64,000 nt of DNA, from the NCBI GenBank assembly GCA_900074745.1, contig LT598465.1:1178001-1242000 (forward strand), given 5' to 3'. Each line of letters starts with the position of its first letter. The first letter of the stretch is position 1. This DNA is from Lachancea mirantina (taxonomy: Eukaryota; Ascomycota; Saccharomycetes; Saccharomycetales; Saccharomycetaceae). Both the position numbers and the translations under genes were made by a program. The notes under the pieces were generated by a model that saw only the letters and a list, made by a program, of their open reading frames with translations, made no database searches and was not told where the DNA came from. This document shows positions 1 to 9,174 of the stretch, piece by piece.

Positions 1-3000
1 GTATATAGAATGCAACATCCGAAAGAAGAGTTTTCTCTACTCTTCCCTTGACAACACGAGCTGCCCTCTCGTCATGGTCGTTCACTAGAACTGCGTTGAT
101 AATTGGTGTTGAGATCACCTTCGAAGCGTTAATGATTTCCTTAATACGTGGTACACCTAAAGTGACGTTCATGGAAGCAACTCCCGCAAAATGAAAAGTC
201 TTTAAAGTCATCTGAGTACCAGGTTCACCAATTGAATGGGCGCCAATGGCACCCACCGCCGTACCAGGTTCAACTTTTGCGCGATGGTATTTGTAGATGG
301 CAATTTCCAAAAATTTGGTTACCACTTTGCTGCTAATTCTACAAAGTTGGTCAACTGCAGCCTGTGACGCCTCGGGTTCTTCATCAATATCCATAGCATT
401 TATGTCACTTGGCCGACTCAAATATTTCTGAAGGCCTTTGTTCTTCCTAACATCCGCTAAGAAATCTACCTTCTGCTGTATGTAGACTCTCAAAGAAGCA
501 TAGAAGTTTCTCTCCGCATCAAATTGATCGATGTATGCAATATTTTCGGTATTCTGATCCTTGAGGACATTTCCCAAGTTGTCGTGCCTAATCAGTTTTA
601 CTTCCAAGGGCTTCAAAATATGATCTGTTTGTTCCATTATCTGATACGGAAGAAGAAGAGGATCTTTGCGATCGAAAGTGATGTTATAGGCGTGATCCCA
701 GGACCTGTTGAAGTTAACAGGTTGGGCATTTCCCTCCATATCTAAAGGATCCAAACCGTCACCACCATAGGTAAACTGCACTATACCGTTTGAGGATGTT
801 CTTACAGTGTTGTCGTATTGGCAAGAGAGATCTTCTAAAGATTTCATCAATCTACGCGACATGTAACCAGTTTCAGCGGTTTTGACAGCGGTGTCGACTA
901 AACCTTCACGGCCAGAGATGGCATGGAACAGAAATTCGGGGGGAGACAAACCTGAAAAGAACGAGTTTCTCACGAAACCTTTGGACTGCGGTGTCTTGGA
1001 GTTCTTGGGGAAATGAGGCAGTGATCGATCCTGAAAACCATCAGGAACACGATTACCCGAAATGATCTGCTGACCGACAACAGCAACCATTTGGGAAACG
1101 TTTAATGTGGAACCTTTAGAGCCACAGGTAGCCATGATAAGGCAGGAATTCAAGTTATCCAGCTCCTTAATGCATACTTCTCCCACTTCTTCTCTGACCT
1201 TGGATAGTAAACCACCGATTTTAGCTTCCAGGGTCTGTTCCTCGTTACAACCTGGTTGGGTCTCGAGCTTCCCTTTATCAAACAAGTCAATGAGTTCATC
1301 ACACTTTTGATAAGCGTCCTCGACCATGACTTCTTTCTTTTGTTTAAGTTCGGCTCCGGGCGTGACATCGTTAATACCGATCGAGAAACCGCGGTTTCCT
1401 AAAAACCTAGCACAAAGCTTGGCCATCCTGTTCATAGCGTTAGCTGCCTCTTGGGGACCAAAATCTCGAAGGATGGTGTAAAAGACCGAATGCTTTTTAC
1501 CATCTCCTAGCACAGATTTGTCCATGACACCACTCAAAATCTTAGATCCTCTAATGACCACAAAACCGTCATTTTCAGACATTTCGTTTGGATAGGTTTT
1601 GTTTTTTGGCGGAATGTAAACCTTATTCTTTGCATCGACGTTGATCACAACCGGAGATTGACTGTTAGGTTTGATCAGTAGAGAGAAGACTTGTTTTCCC
1701 GTCCACAAAAAATGTGGCTTCATAATTGCTGGTGCTGGAATATCGAATTGCATGGCACCATCGGACATCATGGTTAAAAGTTGAGTTAACTGAAAACGAT
1801 CGAAAAACGAATCTTTGTGAGAGATGAGATACGAACCCGTGATGAAATCTTGAGTTGCTGCAATAATGGGCTCACCAGACTTCGGAGTAAGTAAATTGTT
1901 CTTGACACCCATCAAGTTTATTGCCTCTGCGCGGGCCTCTTCGGTTTGAGGGACGTGAAGGTTCATTTCGTCGCCGTCGAAATCTGCATTATATGGTGTG
2001 CATACACACTCATTCAGTCTGAACGTTCTCCAAGGTCTAATCTTAGCGTAGTGTGACAAAATCGACAATCTATGCAGGGACGGTTGTCTATTAAACAACA
2101 CAACGTCACCGTCCTCGATATGCCTTTCGACTACGTCTCCGACCTGTAGATTTTTCGCCAACTTCATTCGATCACCGTATCGCAAATTTCTTCTCGCATC
2201 TTCGTTTCTCTTAAGGAGATAGTTGGCACCAGGATGATGATTGGGTCCGTTTATGACTAACTGCTGCAATTTTTGTCGATTATATCTGGTAACTTTCTCC
2301 GGATATGTCAAGACCTTAGCAACTCTATCGGGCACCGCAACTTCGTCAATGGAAAGATTTGGGTCAGGGGAAATAACCGTTCTACCGGAAAAATCGACAC
2401 GTTTACCGGACAAATTACCACGGAAACGCCCTTGTTTACCTTTGAGCCTCTGGCAAAAACCTCGAATGGGCTTCGTTTTACCTCCGGAAGCGCCTGGCAT
2501 GACTGCTGGATTAACAGAATCAGAATTGATGTACATGGCAACAGCTAATTGCAAGTAGTCCCATTGTTCCATCATATTATTGATCGAAATGCCCTTTTCG
2601 AGTCCTGCTTTGATCAAAGAAGAAGTCCAAACGATTTCTGTTAGTTTCACCGTCAAGTCATCTTCGTTCGATGCCGGAGAATCCTGCATCATGACAGAGG
2701 GCCGGATACAAACAGGCGGTGCCGGTAGATACCTCCAAATGTAGGTTTCCGGTCTTCCAGACTTGAGTGTACTATCTATACCCAAGAGCTCACAGTCTTC
2801 CGACGCAATTTGCTTGAACAAGTTCAGAGTTTTGAGTGGGTTCAGATCGTCCATTGATCTCTTCACGAATCGCTCCAATTCTGGATTACTGGCAAGCACC
2901 TCCTTCCAGTCGCCATACCATTTGTCCTTTTCAGGAGCCGACTTCTTACCCACCCAACGAAATGTGTCATGAATGATCTTGAGTGATGCAGAGCCAGACC

Positions 3001-3508
3001 CCGCAGCAGCCTTTTTGACAACACCGTTAAGGCCACCACAGTGCAAACAGCGCCGCTGCTTCTTACACTGATCCAAAACTTTTTTCAAAATGCCCATTCT
3101 TCTGAGATTGTCTATGCCCGGACGACGAAGTTCTGACAAAAACTGACGTTTGTCTTCTTCACTAAGCAAAACTCGCGCACAGCCCTTGCAAATCGCTTGA
3201 AGAACCTGAATGGTAGACTTGAAATAACCCACATGAAACACAGGCAAAGCCAGTTTGATGTGACCAAAATGGCCGTGGCACGTTGCCAGGCTTCCATGAC
3301 AAGTCGAGCACTCAGCCTGTGACGACGAAACTCCCATTCTGGAATCCAAAGCACCTCCCGCTTTAGCTTTCCTGCCATTCTCAAGGTCGAACAGATCCCT
3401 CGTCGAGATTTCTACTTCTGATTGAGCAACGATATCGCTCGCGGACAAAGCGCTGAAATCGATGCCCTTGATGCGTTTTGGAACGACATCTACGACAACT
3501 GACTTCAT
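1..3508 (-). CDS. RPO31: RNA polymerase III largest subunit (C160), 3' part outside window
   Basis: The reverse strand is open from the ATG at 3508 to the left edge, giving about 1169 residues of a protein that is about 1460 long in S. cerevisiae, so the C-terminus is missing. It is the catalytic beta-prime-like subunit of Pol III, which transcribes tRNA and 5S genes in the nucleus. Visible hallmarks are N-terminal zinc-binding cysteines (CSTCHG, CKGC, CLHCGG), the clamp region, and the absolutely conserved active-site motif NADFDGDEMNLH near residue 506 (about 1970-1996), which holds the catalytic magnesium. The bridge/trigger region GAIGAHSIGEPGTQMTLKTFH is near the left end. The start matches the family (MKSVVVDVVPKRIKGIDFSA). 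It diverges from SEM1 across a 2-kb gap. PAC- and RRPE-like promoter motifs lie just upstream. S. cerevisiae counterpart: YOR116C. Confidence 0.98.
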   Translation of the reverse strand, partial: MKSVVVDVVPKRIKGIDFSALSASDIVAQSEVEISTRDLFDLENGRKAKAGGALDSRMGVSSSQAECSTCHGSLATCHGHFGHIKLALPVFHVGYFKSTIQVLQAICKGCARVLLSEEDKRQFLSELRRPGIDNLRRMGILKKVLDQCKKQRRCLHCGGLNGVVKKAAAGSGSASLKIIHDTFRWVGKKSAPEKDKWYGDWKEVLASNPELERFVKRSMDDLNPLKTLNLFKQIASEDCELLGIDSTLKSGRPETYIWRYLPAPPVCIRPSVMMQDSPASNEDDLTVKLTEIVWTSSLIKAGLEKGISINNMMEQWDYLQLAVAMYINSDSVNPAVMPGASGGKTKPIRGFCQRLKGKQGRFRGNLSGKRVDFSGRTVISPDPNLSIDEVAVPDRVAKVLTYPEKVTRYNRQKLQQLVINGPNHHPGANYLLKRNEDARRNLRYGDRMKLAKNLQVGDVVERHIEDGDVVLFNRQPSLHRLSILSHYAKIRPWRTFRLNECVCTPYNADFDGDEMNLHVPQTEEARAEAINLMGVKNNLLTPKSGEPIIAATQDFITGSYLISHKDSFFDRFQLTQLLTMMSDGAMQFDIPAPAIMKPHFLWTGKQVFSLLIKPNSQSPVVINVDAKNKVYIPPKNKTYPNEMSENDGFVVIRGSKILSGVMDKSVLGDGKKHSVFYTILRDFGPQEAANAMNRMAKLCARFLGNRGFSIGINDVTPGAELKQKKEVMVEDAYQKCDELIDLFDKGKLETQPGCNEEQTLEAKIGGLLSKVREEVGEVCIKELDNLNSCLIMATCGSKGSTLNVSQMVAVVGQQIISGNRVPDGFQDRSLPHFPKNSKTPQSKGFVRNSFFSGLSPPEFLFHAISGREGLVDTAVKTAETGYMSRRLMKSLEDLSCQYDNTVRTSSNGIVQFTYGGDGLDPLDMEGNAQPVNFNRSWDHAYNITFDRKDPLLLPYQIMEQTDHILKPLEVKLIRHDNLGNVLKDQNTENIAYIDQFDAERNFYASLRVYIQQKVDFLADVRKNKGLQKYLSRPSDINAMDIDEEPEASQAAVDQLCRISSKVVTKFLEIAIYKYHRAKVEPGTAVGAIGAHSIGEPGTQMTLKTFHFAGVASMNVTLGVPRIKEIINASKVISTPIINAVLVNDHDERAARVVKGRVEKTLLSDVAFYI

Positions 3509-3599
3509 ATTTCACAGAATCAGACCGTTAGAAGTTGACTTCCGGTATCTATCGCACCTCCGGAGCCGTTTCTGCTGATCTTTAAATTGCAGGTTTTGA

Positions 3600-3627
3600 T
3601 CGATGAGATGATGCTAAGAAAAATTTT
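3600..3627 (-). promoter_or_regulatory. PAC-like plus RRPE-like motifs upstream of RPO31
   Basis: TCGATGAGAT (3600-3609, one mismatch to the PAC box GCGATGAGAT) and GAAAAATTTT (about 3618-3627, RRPE type) sit 92-120 bp upstream of the RPO31 ATG. PAC and RRPE pairs mark ribosome-biogenesis and Pol I/III genes in yeasts, where Dot6/Tod6 and Stb3 bind. The sequence match is seen; the function is inferred. Confidence 0.55.
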
Positions 3628-3765
3628 ACCTTGTAAAGGTAACCTATTATTATAGCATGAAGGAAAATGACGTTCCTCAATAAGCGCTTCTATAGACAAA
3701 CATCACCAAGCCTTAATACTTAAACGAAGGCAACGCCATATCGTGTTAGGCTGCTGTAAGGCGGC

Positions 3766-4131
3766 TTATTTCAAACATTTTTTTGAAACTGCAGTCAGAA
3801 ATTGTAGTGCAGTAGGACATTTGTGACGTGTAAAATCAGCGACGTATGAGCATAATACCCTAAACGTCGCCTCGATCTGCTTCCGATGAAGGGCAACATC
3901 GTTGTATTCAACACTTCCAGCTTTTGTGTAAACTGCGACGGGTTCAGACAATTGAAATAATCGGGCGAAAAAGCTGAACCCATCAGATATATCAACTTTT
4001 GATGTCATTATACCCGTTAATACCATAACAGGAGGAAGCCTTGATCCGACAGACAAAGGTGTTAAAGTCAGCAGCAGGCCAAATTTTGGGGAAAAGGTAT
4101 GGTCAGTGCCGACAACTCTAGCAATCAGCAC
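3766..4131 (-). CDS. doubtful ORF, possible second exon of an unassigned gene
   Basis: Open reverse frame from about 4191 down to a TAA at 3766-3768. There is no in-frame ATG before about residue 36 of the 4131 start, which would leave 86 residues (MVLTGIMTSK...). The translation looks protein-like: hydrophobic beta-type segments, then SFFARLFQLSEPVAVYT, then a long C-terminal helix. By eye the order of elements vaguely recalls the proteasome-assembly chaperone Poc4/Pba4, and SEM1 and RPT5 are close by, but I cannot demonstrate homology. A 5' exon would be needed. I looked for one: GTATGT on the reverse strand at 4720-4715 follows an open ATG frame, but no YAG acceptor gave an open joined frame. 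It may equally be a chance ORF. Confidence 0.2.
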   Translation of the reverse strand: MLIARVVGTDHTFSPKFGLLLTLTPLSVGSRLPPVMVLTGIMTSKVDISDGFSFFARLFQLSEPVAVYTKAGSVEYNDVALHRKQIEATFRVLCSYVADFTRHKCPTALQFLTAVSKKCLK

Positions 4132-4739
4132 GAGATCAATGGTGAAACTTTCGGGTGACCTATCTTGCGCTCCCGCTTTGACTGCTCGGAGTCATAAAAT
4201 TCATTTAGTGCAATTAAGGGCCCCGCATTTGTTAGCCGCCGACATTGTAAACAAGATTTAAAAACCCGCGACAAGGCTATTCAAAAAATTCTGTGAAACC
4301 GGAGTTTAGTAGTGCACGGTACTGAACAGCAAAGCCAAACAAATTAAAGCGTTGGTGTTCGTCACCTTGGTTGCTGCTGTTAAATGCGGTTCTTGTCAAT
4401 CAAAGACTTGCCTCCAGATATACGTGCGGAGGAGTTCATTTTTAGTCAACCCACCATATAAACCGGTAAAAGCTTATTCGGTACTATATACCGGCATAAT
4501 TATGGTTCTTCCTGCCCGTAGTCTCCCCTGCATACGACAGCCGGCATGAAGGAGTGCCACTATAGCAAAAAACCAAATCAAAAGACACACACAGAAATAT
4601 ATATACAGATAGTCACATATCATGGGTTTCTGTTCATATTGAATCTTCCCCGTCGAAGAGATCAATCCCTAAATAACGTTTTTGCTTAATTGAGTCTCAA
4701 TTAAAAGAGACCCAACATACTATACAAACGGTTCGTGTC

Positions 4740-4759
4740 TTCTGCCTTGTAAGGCAGAA
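4740..4759. repeat. perfect 9-bp inverted repeat with 2-nt loop
   Basis: TTCTGCCTT (4740-4748), GT, then AAGGCAGAA (4751-4759). It lies in the RPO31-SEM1 gap with no gene assigned. It could be a cruciform-forming palindrome or a dimeric factor site; the function is unknown. Confidence 0.6.
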
Positions 4760-4847
4760 ATCGCTAGACTAAAACTGTCACCCAAGAGGAGTGATGACGT
4801 ATAGAATGACATGTGTTTCCTTATTGGGCAATCCGAGTCGTTGATGC

Positions 4848-4853
4848 ACGTGA
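4848..4853. promoter_or_regulatory. CACGTG E-box (GCACGTGAC)
   Basis: Cbf1/Pho4-type core in the RPO31-SEM1 gap. One of about a dozen CACGTG sites in intergenic DNA of this window. Confidence 0.45.
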
Positions 4854-5477
4854 CCAATGAAAGTCAACACTCATTGTAATCTAAGGAAGTCATCAGCGAG
4901 CTGTCGCTGTTTACGGACAAGTACTACCCCTGTAGGGTCTATGTTCAGCACGCGATCTTGATACTTAGCAATACGCAACATCGAGTTTTAAGAGTTGTCA
5001 TCCACAACTAATCATGAACTTTAATTGTTCTGGACGTTTCATACTCAAAACGTGTCACTCAGGTAAGACTCGCTTGTAACGAACGACTCTGTGAAATTGG
5101 CGATTCAATCTTAGGCCCAAAAGGACTATACATTAACCAAGGGTGCTATACATTGCTCTGACACATATTAGCTCACAGCTACCAAGAGTCGAATTGCAGC
5201 GGCTTCAAATACATTTTCAAGTGTTAGTAATCTCTTGTGGTAATCTGAGCCATGATTTAAGATCATTTCTTATTTCATTTTAAATATTCTGAGCTTAATT
5301 AAGTTATAGAGCTAGTCATGCACACTGAAATGTTCGCCTAATAAATCCCGACCTTGCTGCTAGTCTCGTTGTAGCAGGCTTGTCTCGACAGCGAGATGTA
5401 GATCTGAGAATGCATAATTCGAAGTACCCGTACTAAATGACAATATCAATTCAACTTCTATGAAGTCTTCCATCTAA

Positions 5478-5486
5478 TGTGGCAAA
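5478..5486 (+). promoter_or_regulatory. PACE-like (Rpn4) box upstream of SEM1
   Basis: TGTGGCAAA matches the proteasome-associated control element GGTGGCAAA at 8 of 9 bases and lies about 100 bp upstream of the SEM1 ATG. Rpn4 binds PACE to co-regulate proteasome genes. The exact PACE before RPT5 makes this weaker copy believable. Confidence 0.5.
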
Positions 5487-5582
5487 GGTTAATGGTGAGA
5501 TGAACCCACTACAGGATCCGGGGTCAACAACAGTGAAAGATTGTTGGTGGTTCAGAAACTCTGTCTATAAAGCAACCACACA

Positions 5583-5792
5583 ATGAGTCTTGACGAGAAA
5601 CAAAGAAAAACTCTTGAAGAGGACGACGAATTTGAAGATTTCCCTGTGGATTCGTGGCCCGAGGATGAGACTTTGAAAGCGACGACGAATATCCAGGCTA
5701 CGTTGTGGCAAGAGGACTGGGACGATGTGGAGGTCGATGACGATTTCACGAAGGAGCTCAGAAAGGAGCTGGAGAAGCATAATCAGCAGTAG
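5583..5792 (+). CDS. SEM1: 26S proteasome lid subunit Sem1/Dss1 (Rpn15)
   Basis: 69 residues, very acidic, of the DSS1/SEM1 family. Two conserved acidic-aromatic blocks are clear: [15 protein letters not shown] (residues about 11-25) and [16 protein letters not shown] (about 44-59), followed by a short charged C-terminal helix. Sem1 tethers Rpn3 and Rpn7 in the 19S lid and is also a subunit of TREX-2 mRNA export and other PCI-domain complexes. The N-terminus is about 20 residues shorter than in S. cerevisiae (YDR363W-A, 89 residues), lacking its lysine-rich leader. It is followed, same strand, by RPT5, another 19S subunit. The ATG at 5583 is the only sensible start. Confidence 0.95.
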   Translation: MSLDEKQRKTLEEDDEFEDFPVDSWPEDETLKATTNIQATLWQEDWDDVEVDDDFTKELRKELEKHNQQ

Positions 5793-5840
5793 TTATGAGC
5801 TTTCGAGTGTCCACGACGAAACCTGTCACATATGAGAACA

Positions 5841-5876
5841 CGCTTTGGTCTCGCGCGGTGCGCGAGACCAAAAGCG
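5841..5876. repeat. GC-rich 16-bp hairpin in the SEM1-RPT5 gap
   Basis: CGCTTTGGTCTCGCGC (5841-5856), loop GGT, then GCGCGAGACCAAAAGCG (5860-5876). All 16 pairs match with one bulged A at 5870; the inner 10 bp are uninterrupted. It lies 49-84 bp after the SEM1 stop and about 280 bp before RPT5. It could lie in the SEM1 3' UTR as an RNA hairpin, or act at the DNA level. No known yeast element matches. Confidence 0.75.
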
Positions 5877-6087
5877 AGACTTCGCGTGATATTGCACCTA
5901 CTAGACTCAGCGGTTGCCAATCAAGCACCCTATACGCGCTCGAGGGAGCTGAAAGACTTGATTCCACACGTGGTTTCTACCTGATATCTACTCATTTACG
6001 TATTAAGGTACATATCAAATCATCTTCAACTAGAGACAACCGGTAAGAGACCGTTCTGCAAGGAAATGACATAGTTAAGCTACTATC

Positions 6088-6096
6088 GGTGGCAAA
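6088..6096 (+). promoter_or_regulatory. PACE element (Rpn4 site) of RPT5
   Basis: Exact GGTGGCAAA, 59 bp upstream of the RPT5 ATG, in the usual orientation and distance for Rpn4-driven proteasome genes. It implies RPT5 belongs to the Rpn4 proteasome-stress regulon here as in S. cerevisiae. Confidence 0.85.
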
Positions 6097-6154
6097 CTGG
6101 AAATACAAGCCGTGTGGGCTCGAATAAGGTGTTTAACAATAGGCTGCATTCAAA

Positions 6155-7459
6155 ATGACAACGCTAGAAGAATTGGCATCTCAGAAATTACCTGGCGATG
6201 AGGAAATCGACCAGGAAATTCTTAATTTGCCCACTCCAGAGCTTCAAACTAGGACAAAACTGCTGGACAACGAAATCCGTATATTCAGGTCAGAATTACA
6301 GCGTTTGTCGCACGAGAACAATGTGATGCTCGAGAAGATTAAGGACAACAAGGAGAAAATCAAAAACAACAAGCAACTCCCCTATCTGGTGGCGAACGTG
6401 GTGGAAATCATGGACATGGACGGGCTTGACGACGAAGAACACAAAGAGTCTACCACACAAGGTGGGAATGTGAACTTGGACAATGTAGCTAGTGGGAAAG
6501 CCGCTGTTGTCAAAACGTCGTCCAGACAAACCGTTTTCCTACCCATGGTGGGTCTGGTTGAGCCAGACAAGTTAAAGCCCAACGACCTCGTGGGCGTCAA
6601 CAAAGATTCATACCTTGTGCTGGATACTTTGCCATCTGAATTTGACTCGCGTGTCAAGGCGATGGAGGTGGACGAAAAACCTACGGAAACTTACTCGGAT
6701 GTCGGTGGTCTTGACAAACAGATCGAAGAGCTGGTAGAAGCCATTGTGTTGCCAATGAAGCAAAGCGAGAAATTCAAGGATATGGGTATAAGAGCTCCAA
6801 AGGGTGCATTGATGTATGGTCCACCAGGTACTGGTAAAACGTTACTTGCAAGAGCATGTGCAGCGCAAACCAACGCGACTTTTTTGAAACTGGCTGCCCC
6901 ACAACTCGTTCAAATGTTTATTGGTGAGGGTGCAAAATTAGTGCGCGACGCGTTCGCGCTTGCCAAGGAGAAGGCACCCACTATCATTTTCATAGACGAG
7001 TTGGACGCTATCGGAACGAAACGTTTTGACTCTGAAAAGTCTGGCGATAGGGAAGTACAGAGAACCATGTTAGAGCTCCTTAATCAACTAGATGGATTTG
7101 GCTCTGATGACCGCGTCAAAGTTGTGGCTGCAACGAATAGAGTGGATGTGCTTGATCCAGCCCTACTAAGATCAGGAAGATTAGACAGAAAAATAGAGTT
7201 CCCTCTACCGAGTGAGGACTCTAGGGCCCAAATTCTTCAAATTCATTCCAGGAAAATGACTACCGATGACTCCATTAACTGGCAGGAACTTGCAAGGTCG
7301 ACAGACGAATTTAACGGTGCTCAGTTAAAAGCGGTTTCAGTGGAAGCTGGCATGATAGCATTAAGAAACGGGCAGTCTCAAGTCAAGCATGAAGATTTTG
7401 TGGAGGCCATTGGTGAGGTACAAGCTCGTAAATCCAAGTCTGTATCTTTCTATGCTTAG
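6155..7459 (+). CDS. RPT5: 26S proteasome base ATPase Rpt5
   Basis: 434 residues, full length for the family. It has an N-terminal coiled coil (about 25-75, [20 protein letters not shown]), an OB domain, then the AAA+ module: Walker A GPPGTGKT near residue 223, Walker [11 protein letters not shown], sensor 1 ATNR, arginine fingers in [10 protein letters not shown]. The C-terminus SVSFYA is a hydrophobic-Tyr-X (HbYX) tail that docks into the 20S alpha ring and helps open its gate. It unfolds and feeds ubiquitinated substrates within the six-ATPase ring. It is adjacent to SEM1 and has an exact PACE box upstream. S. cerevisiae counterpart: YOR117W. It is convergent with CDC40, 31 bp apart. Confidence 0.99.
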   Translation: MTTLEELASQKLPGDEEIDQEILNLPTPELQTRTKLLDNEIRIFRSELQRLSHENNVMLEKIKDNKEKIKNNKQLPYLVANVVEIMDMDGLDDEEHKESTTQGGNVNLDNVASGKAAVVKTSSRQTVFLPMVGLVEPDKLKPNDLVGVNKDSYLVLDTLPSEFDSRVKAMEVDEKPTETYSDVGGLDKQIEELVEAIVLPMKQSEKFKDMGIRAPKGALMYGPPGTGKTLLARACAAQTNATFLKLAAPQLVQMFIGEGAKLVRDAFALAKEKAPTIIFIDELDAIGTKRFDSEKSGDREVQRTMLELLNQLDGFGSDDRVKVVAATNRVDVLDPALLRSGRLDRKIEFPLPSEDSRAQILQIHSRKMTTDDSINWQELARSTDEFNGAQLKAVSVEAGMIALRNGQSQVKHEDFVEAIGEVQARKSKSVSFYA

Positions 7460-7490
7460 TTGCATGGGTCAATATTATCTTTACACGTAC

Positions 7491-8948
7491 TTAATCATAT
7501 AAATAAATCTTTCCGCCATTTCCTGCGCAAATCACTTTGCTTGTTTCCTGAGGATGCCAGGAAACTGTTACAATTGGTTTTTTTGAAGGTGTCTGTAATT
7601 CTTTAAGCATGCGAGTCGTTTTCCAATCCCAAATGAGTAAATGTCCTTTGCTATCGCCTGAAGATATATATCGTCCGTCCGGAGAAAACCCTAATCCTAT
7701 GCCATAGCCGGCGCTTTGATGCCCCGTGAAACACTTTTTGGGGTTTCTTTTGTATTTCGGTTTCATGGAATATGTGTAGATTTTATTGTCCATACTTTGA
7801 GCAGCGAAATACCGCCTCTCTGGGTGCACCGCAATGTAAGGCATTGAATACTGAGAAGTGTCGCTGATCTGCTTTATAGGTATGTTGATCTGGTTCTCCC
7901 AAATCCTAACGGTTTTGTCGCCCGACGACGAGATAAAGCGTGATCCATCGGGGAAATATGCAAGCGATAATATGGATGACATGTGATGATCATATACTTG
8001 AACGAGTCCCTGTTTGGTCGGTATCCGCATATCGAAATGCTGGATTTTTGAATCTGAAAGTCCAACAAGGATCTCGCTGGGGTTTGACGGATGGAAAACA
8101 GAGCAGTTTGGTATGCTTGAAAAAGGTAGTCTATGAAGAACTTTTGCTGTCTCGGTGTCCCAAATCTTGACGGTGCGGTCAAATGAGACACTCGAAAATG
8201 TTTCGCCAGTAGAAGAGAACTGCACCTCTCTCACTGCTTTTGAATGTCCTATATAGTCTCTGAGGAGACCAGCATTGTGATAAACATCCCATAACTTTAT
8301 TGCATTGTCATTGCCGCCTGACAAAAACAAGTGACCCGAATTGGGCAAAAACACCGACGACGTAACACCACCCGTATGGCCCTCAAACTCGTGAATTATA
8401 CGCTTGGGAGTATAGCATTCGAAAGATAAAGGCTCTTTCTGAAAGTCGATGTCTATCTCCGCAGGAGGATGCAAGATTCCGCGTCCTTGGTAGTCTACTA
8501 AGGAACTTCCATAGAACGTAGAGCTCTCCTCGTTCACTTTTTCAAGTGCCGAAGACGAGGCCGGTTCAGGATCCTCTGTATATTCTCCATTGAACGCTTC
8601 GTCTTCACCGTTGGACCCACCTACTTCTGGATTGTCAGTGGCCTCGCCATCTTCCTCGGAAGAACTCCAAGAGGCCCATGGGCTTTTCCCCTTCCTTTTT
8701 CGTCTTTTTTTCCGCAATTCGGCCTTACTTACGTGCAATCTTTTGGCAGTTGGCGGTCTTTTAAGTGACAGGGCAGACTCGGTATCTTGTGGTTTTCGGG
8801 AGTTTTGAATTGTTAGCGAGCACTCGTTGGTCCGGTCATTGGTGGGACTCTCATTCTGAGGATTTGCTGATCGTAAATAAGAGCGGGATTCTATTTCATG
8901 TTCAGAATCGGAATCCGATGATGATGAGTAGTTCTGTACCAATGACAT
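7491..8948 (-). CDS. CDC40: splicing factor Cdc40/Prp17, WD40 protein
   Basis: 485 residues from the ATG at 8948 (MSLVQNYSSSSDSDSE), which lines up with the S. cerevisiae start MGLVDGYDTSSDSD. An in-frame ATG at 8996 would add 16 unconserved residues and is less likely. The N-terminal third is acidic and serine-rich with a basic stretch RKKRRKRKGKSPWASWSSSEED, followed by FYGSSLVDYQGRG, a Prp17 signature. About seven WD40 repeats follow from residue about 190, with GH...WD/IW pairs. Prp17 acts at the second step of pre-mRNA splicing and in cell-cycle progression. S. cerevisiae counterpart: YDR364C. It is convergent with RPT5. Confidence 0.97.
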   Translation of the reverse strand: MSLVQNYSSSSDSDSEHEIESRSYLRSANPQNESPTNDRTNECSLTIQNSRKPQDTESALSLKRPPTAKRLHVSKAELRKKRRKRKGKSPWASWSSSEEDGEATDNPEVGGSNGEDEAFNGEYTEDPEPASSSALEKVNEESSTFYGSSLVDYQGRGILHPPAEIDIDFQKEPLSFECYTPKRIIHEFEGHTGGVTSSVFLPNSGHLFLSGGNDNAIKLWDVYHNAGLLRDYIGHSKAVREVQFSSTGETFSSVSFDRTVKIWDTETAKVLHRLPFSSIPNCSVFHPSNPSEILVGLSDSKIQHFDMRIPTKQGLVQVYDHHMSSILSLAYFPDGSRFISSSGDKTVRIWENQINIPIKQISDTSQYSMPYIAVHPERRYFAAQSMDNKIYTYSMKPKYKRNPKKCFTGHQSAGYGIGLGFSPDGRYISSGDSKGHLLIWDWKTTRMLKELQTPSKKPIVTVSWHPQETSKVICAGNGGKIYLYD

Positions 8949-9067
8949 GAATACTGATGACTTTGGGTAATATCTTGTATCAAGTGGGCATCGCATAATT
9001 TAAGCAGCTCAAGCTTATAAAAAATAGTCAATAGCAACTAAATACATTTCAGCGTTTCTCAACTTAG

Positions 9068-9140
9068 GCCTTGTTGGCGCAATCGGTAGCGCGTATGACT
9101 CTTAATCATAAGGTTAGGGGTTCGAGCCCCCTACAGGGCT
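9068..9140 (+). tRNA. tK(CUU): tRNA-Lys(CUU), intronless
   Basis: 73 nt. Acceptor stem GCCTTGT/ACAGGGC (one G-T pair), D arm with GGCGCAATCGGTAGCGC, anticodon loop CTCTTAA giving anticodon CUU on stem TATGA/TCATA, T arm with B box GGTTCGAGCCC. The sequence is essentially identical to S. cerevisiae tRNA-Lys(CUU). There is no intron and no encoded CCA. A T5 run follows at once. It lies between the 5' end of CDC40 and the 3' end of ESF1. No LTR or transposon remnant is visible beside it, although yeast tRNA genes often attract such insertions. Confidence 0.98.
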
Positions 9141-9143
9141 TAC

Positions 9144-9148
9144 TTTTT
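9144..9148 (+). terminator. Pol III T5 terminator of tRNA-Lys
   Basis: TTTTT run four bases after the mature tRNA 3' end, a sufficient RNA polymerase III terminator. Confidence 0.85.
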
Positions 9149-9164
9149 GATAATTCCGTCCCCA

Positions 9165-9174
9165 ATCACGTGAT
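9165..9174. promoter_or_regulatory. ATCACGTGAT palindrome (Cbf1-type)
   Basis: Perfect 10-bp palindrome around CACGTG (9167-9172), 25 bp downstream of the tRNA. It matches the Cbf1 site RTCACRTG. Confidence 0.5.

Larger units (their letters stand above)
3509..5582. other. 2-kb gap between RPO31 and SEM1
   Basis: Unusually long gap for this window. It holds the RPO31 promoter motifs, one doubtful reverse-strand ORF (3766-4131), a 9-bp-stem palindrome (4740-4759), a CACGTG at 4848-4853 and a PACE-like box near SEM1. In S. cerevisiae ESC2 lies just before SEM1; no ESC2-like coding sequence is visible here. No tRNA-type B box or snoRNA was recognised. Confidence 0.6.

Noticed and set aside
4140-4816. 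Candidate 5' exon for the 3766-4131 ORF using GTATGT at 4720-4715
   Set aside because: The open ATG exon ends in phase 2, and each usable YAG acceptor gives either the wrong phase or a stop at the junction.
5795-6046. 83-codon ATG frame directly after SEM1
   Set aside because: It runs through the hairpin and the region leading to the RPT5 PACE, has no family features, and its composition is not protein-like.
8949-8996. Longer CDC40 start at 8996
   Set aside because: An ATG exists, but the extra 16 residues are unlike the family; the ATG at 8948 aligns with the S. cerevisiae start.
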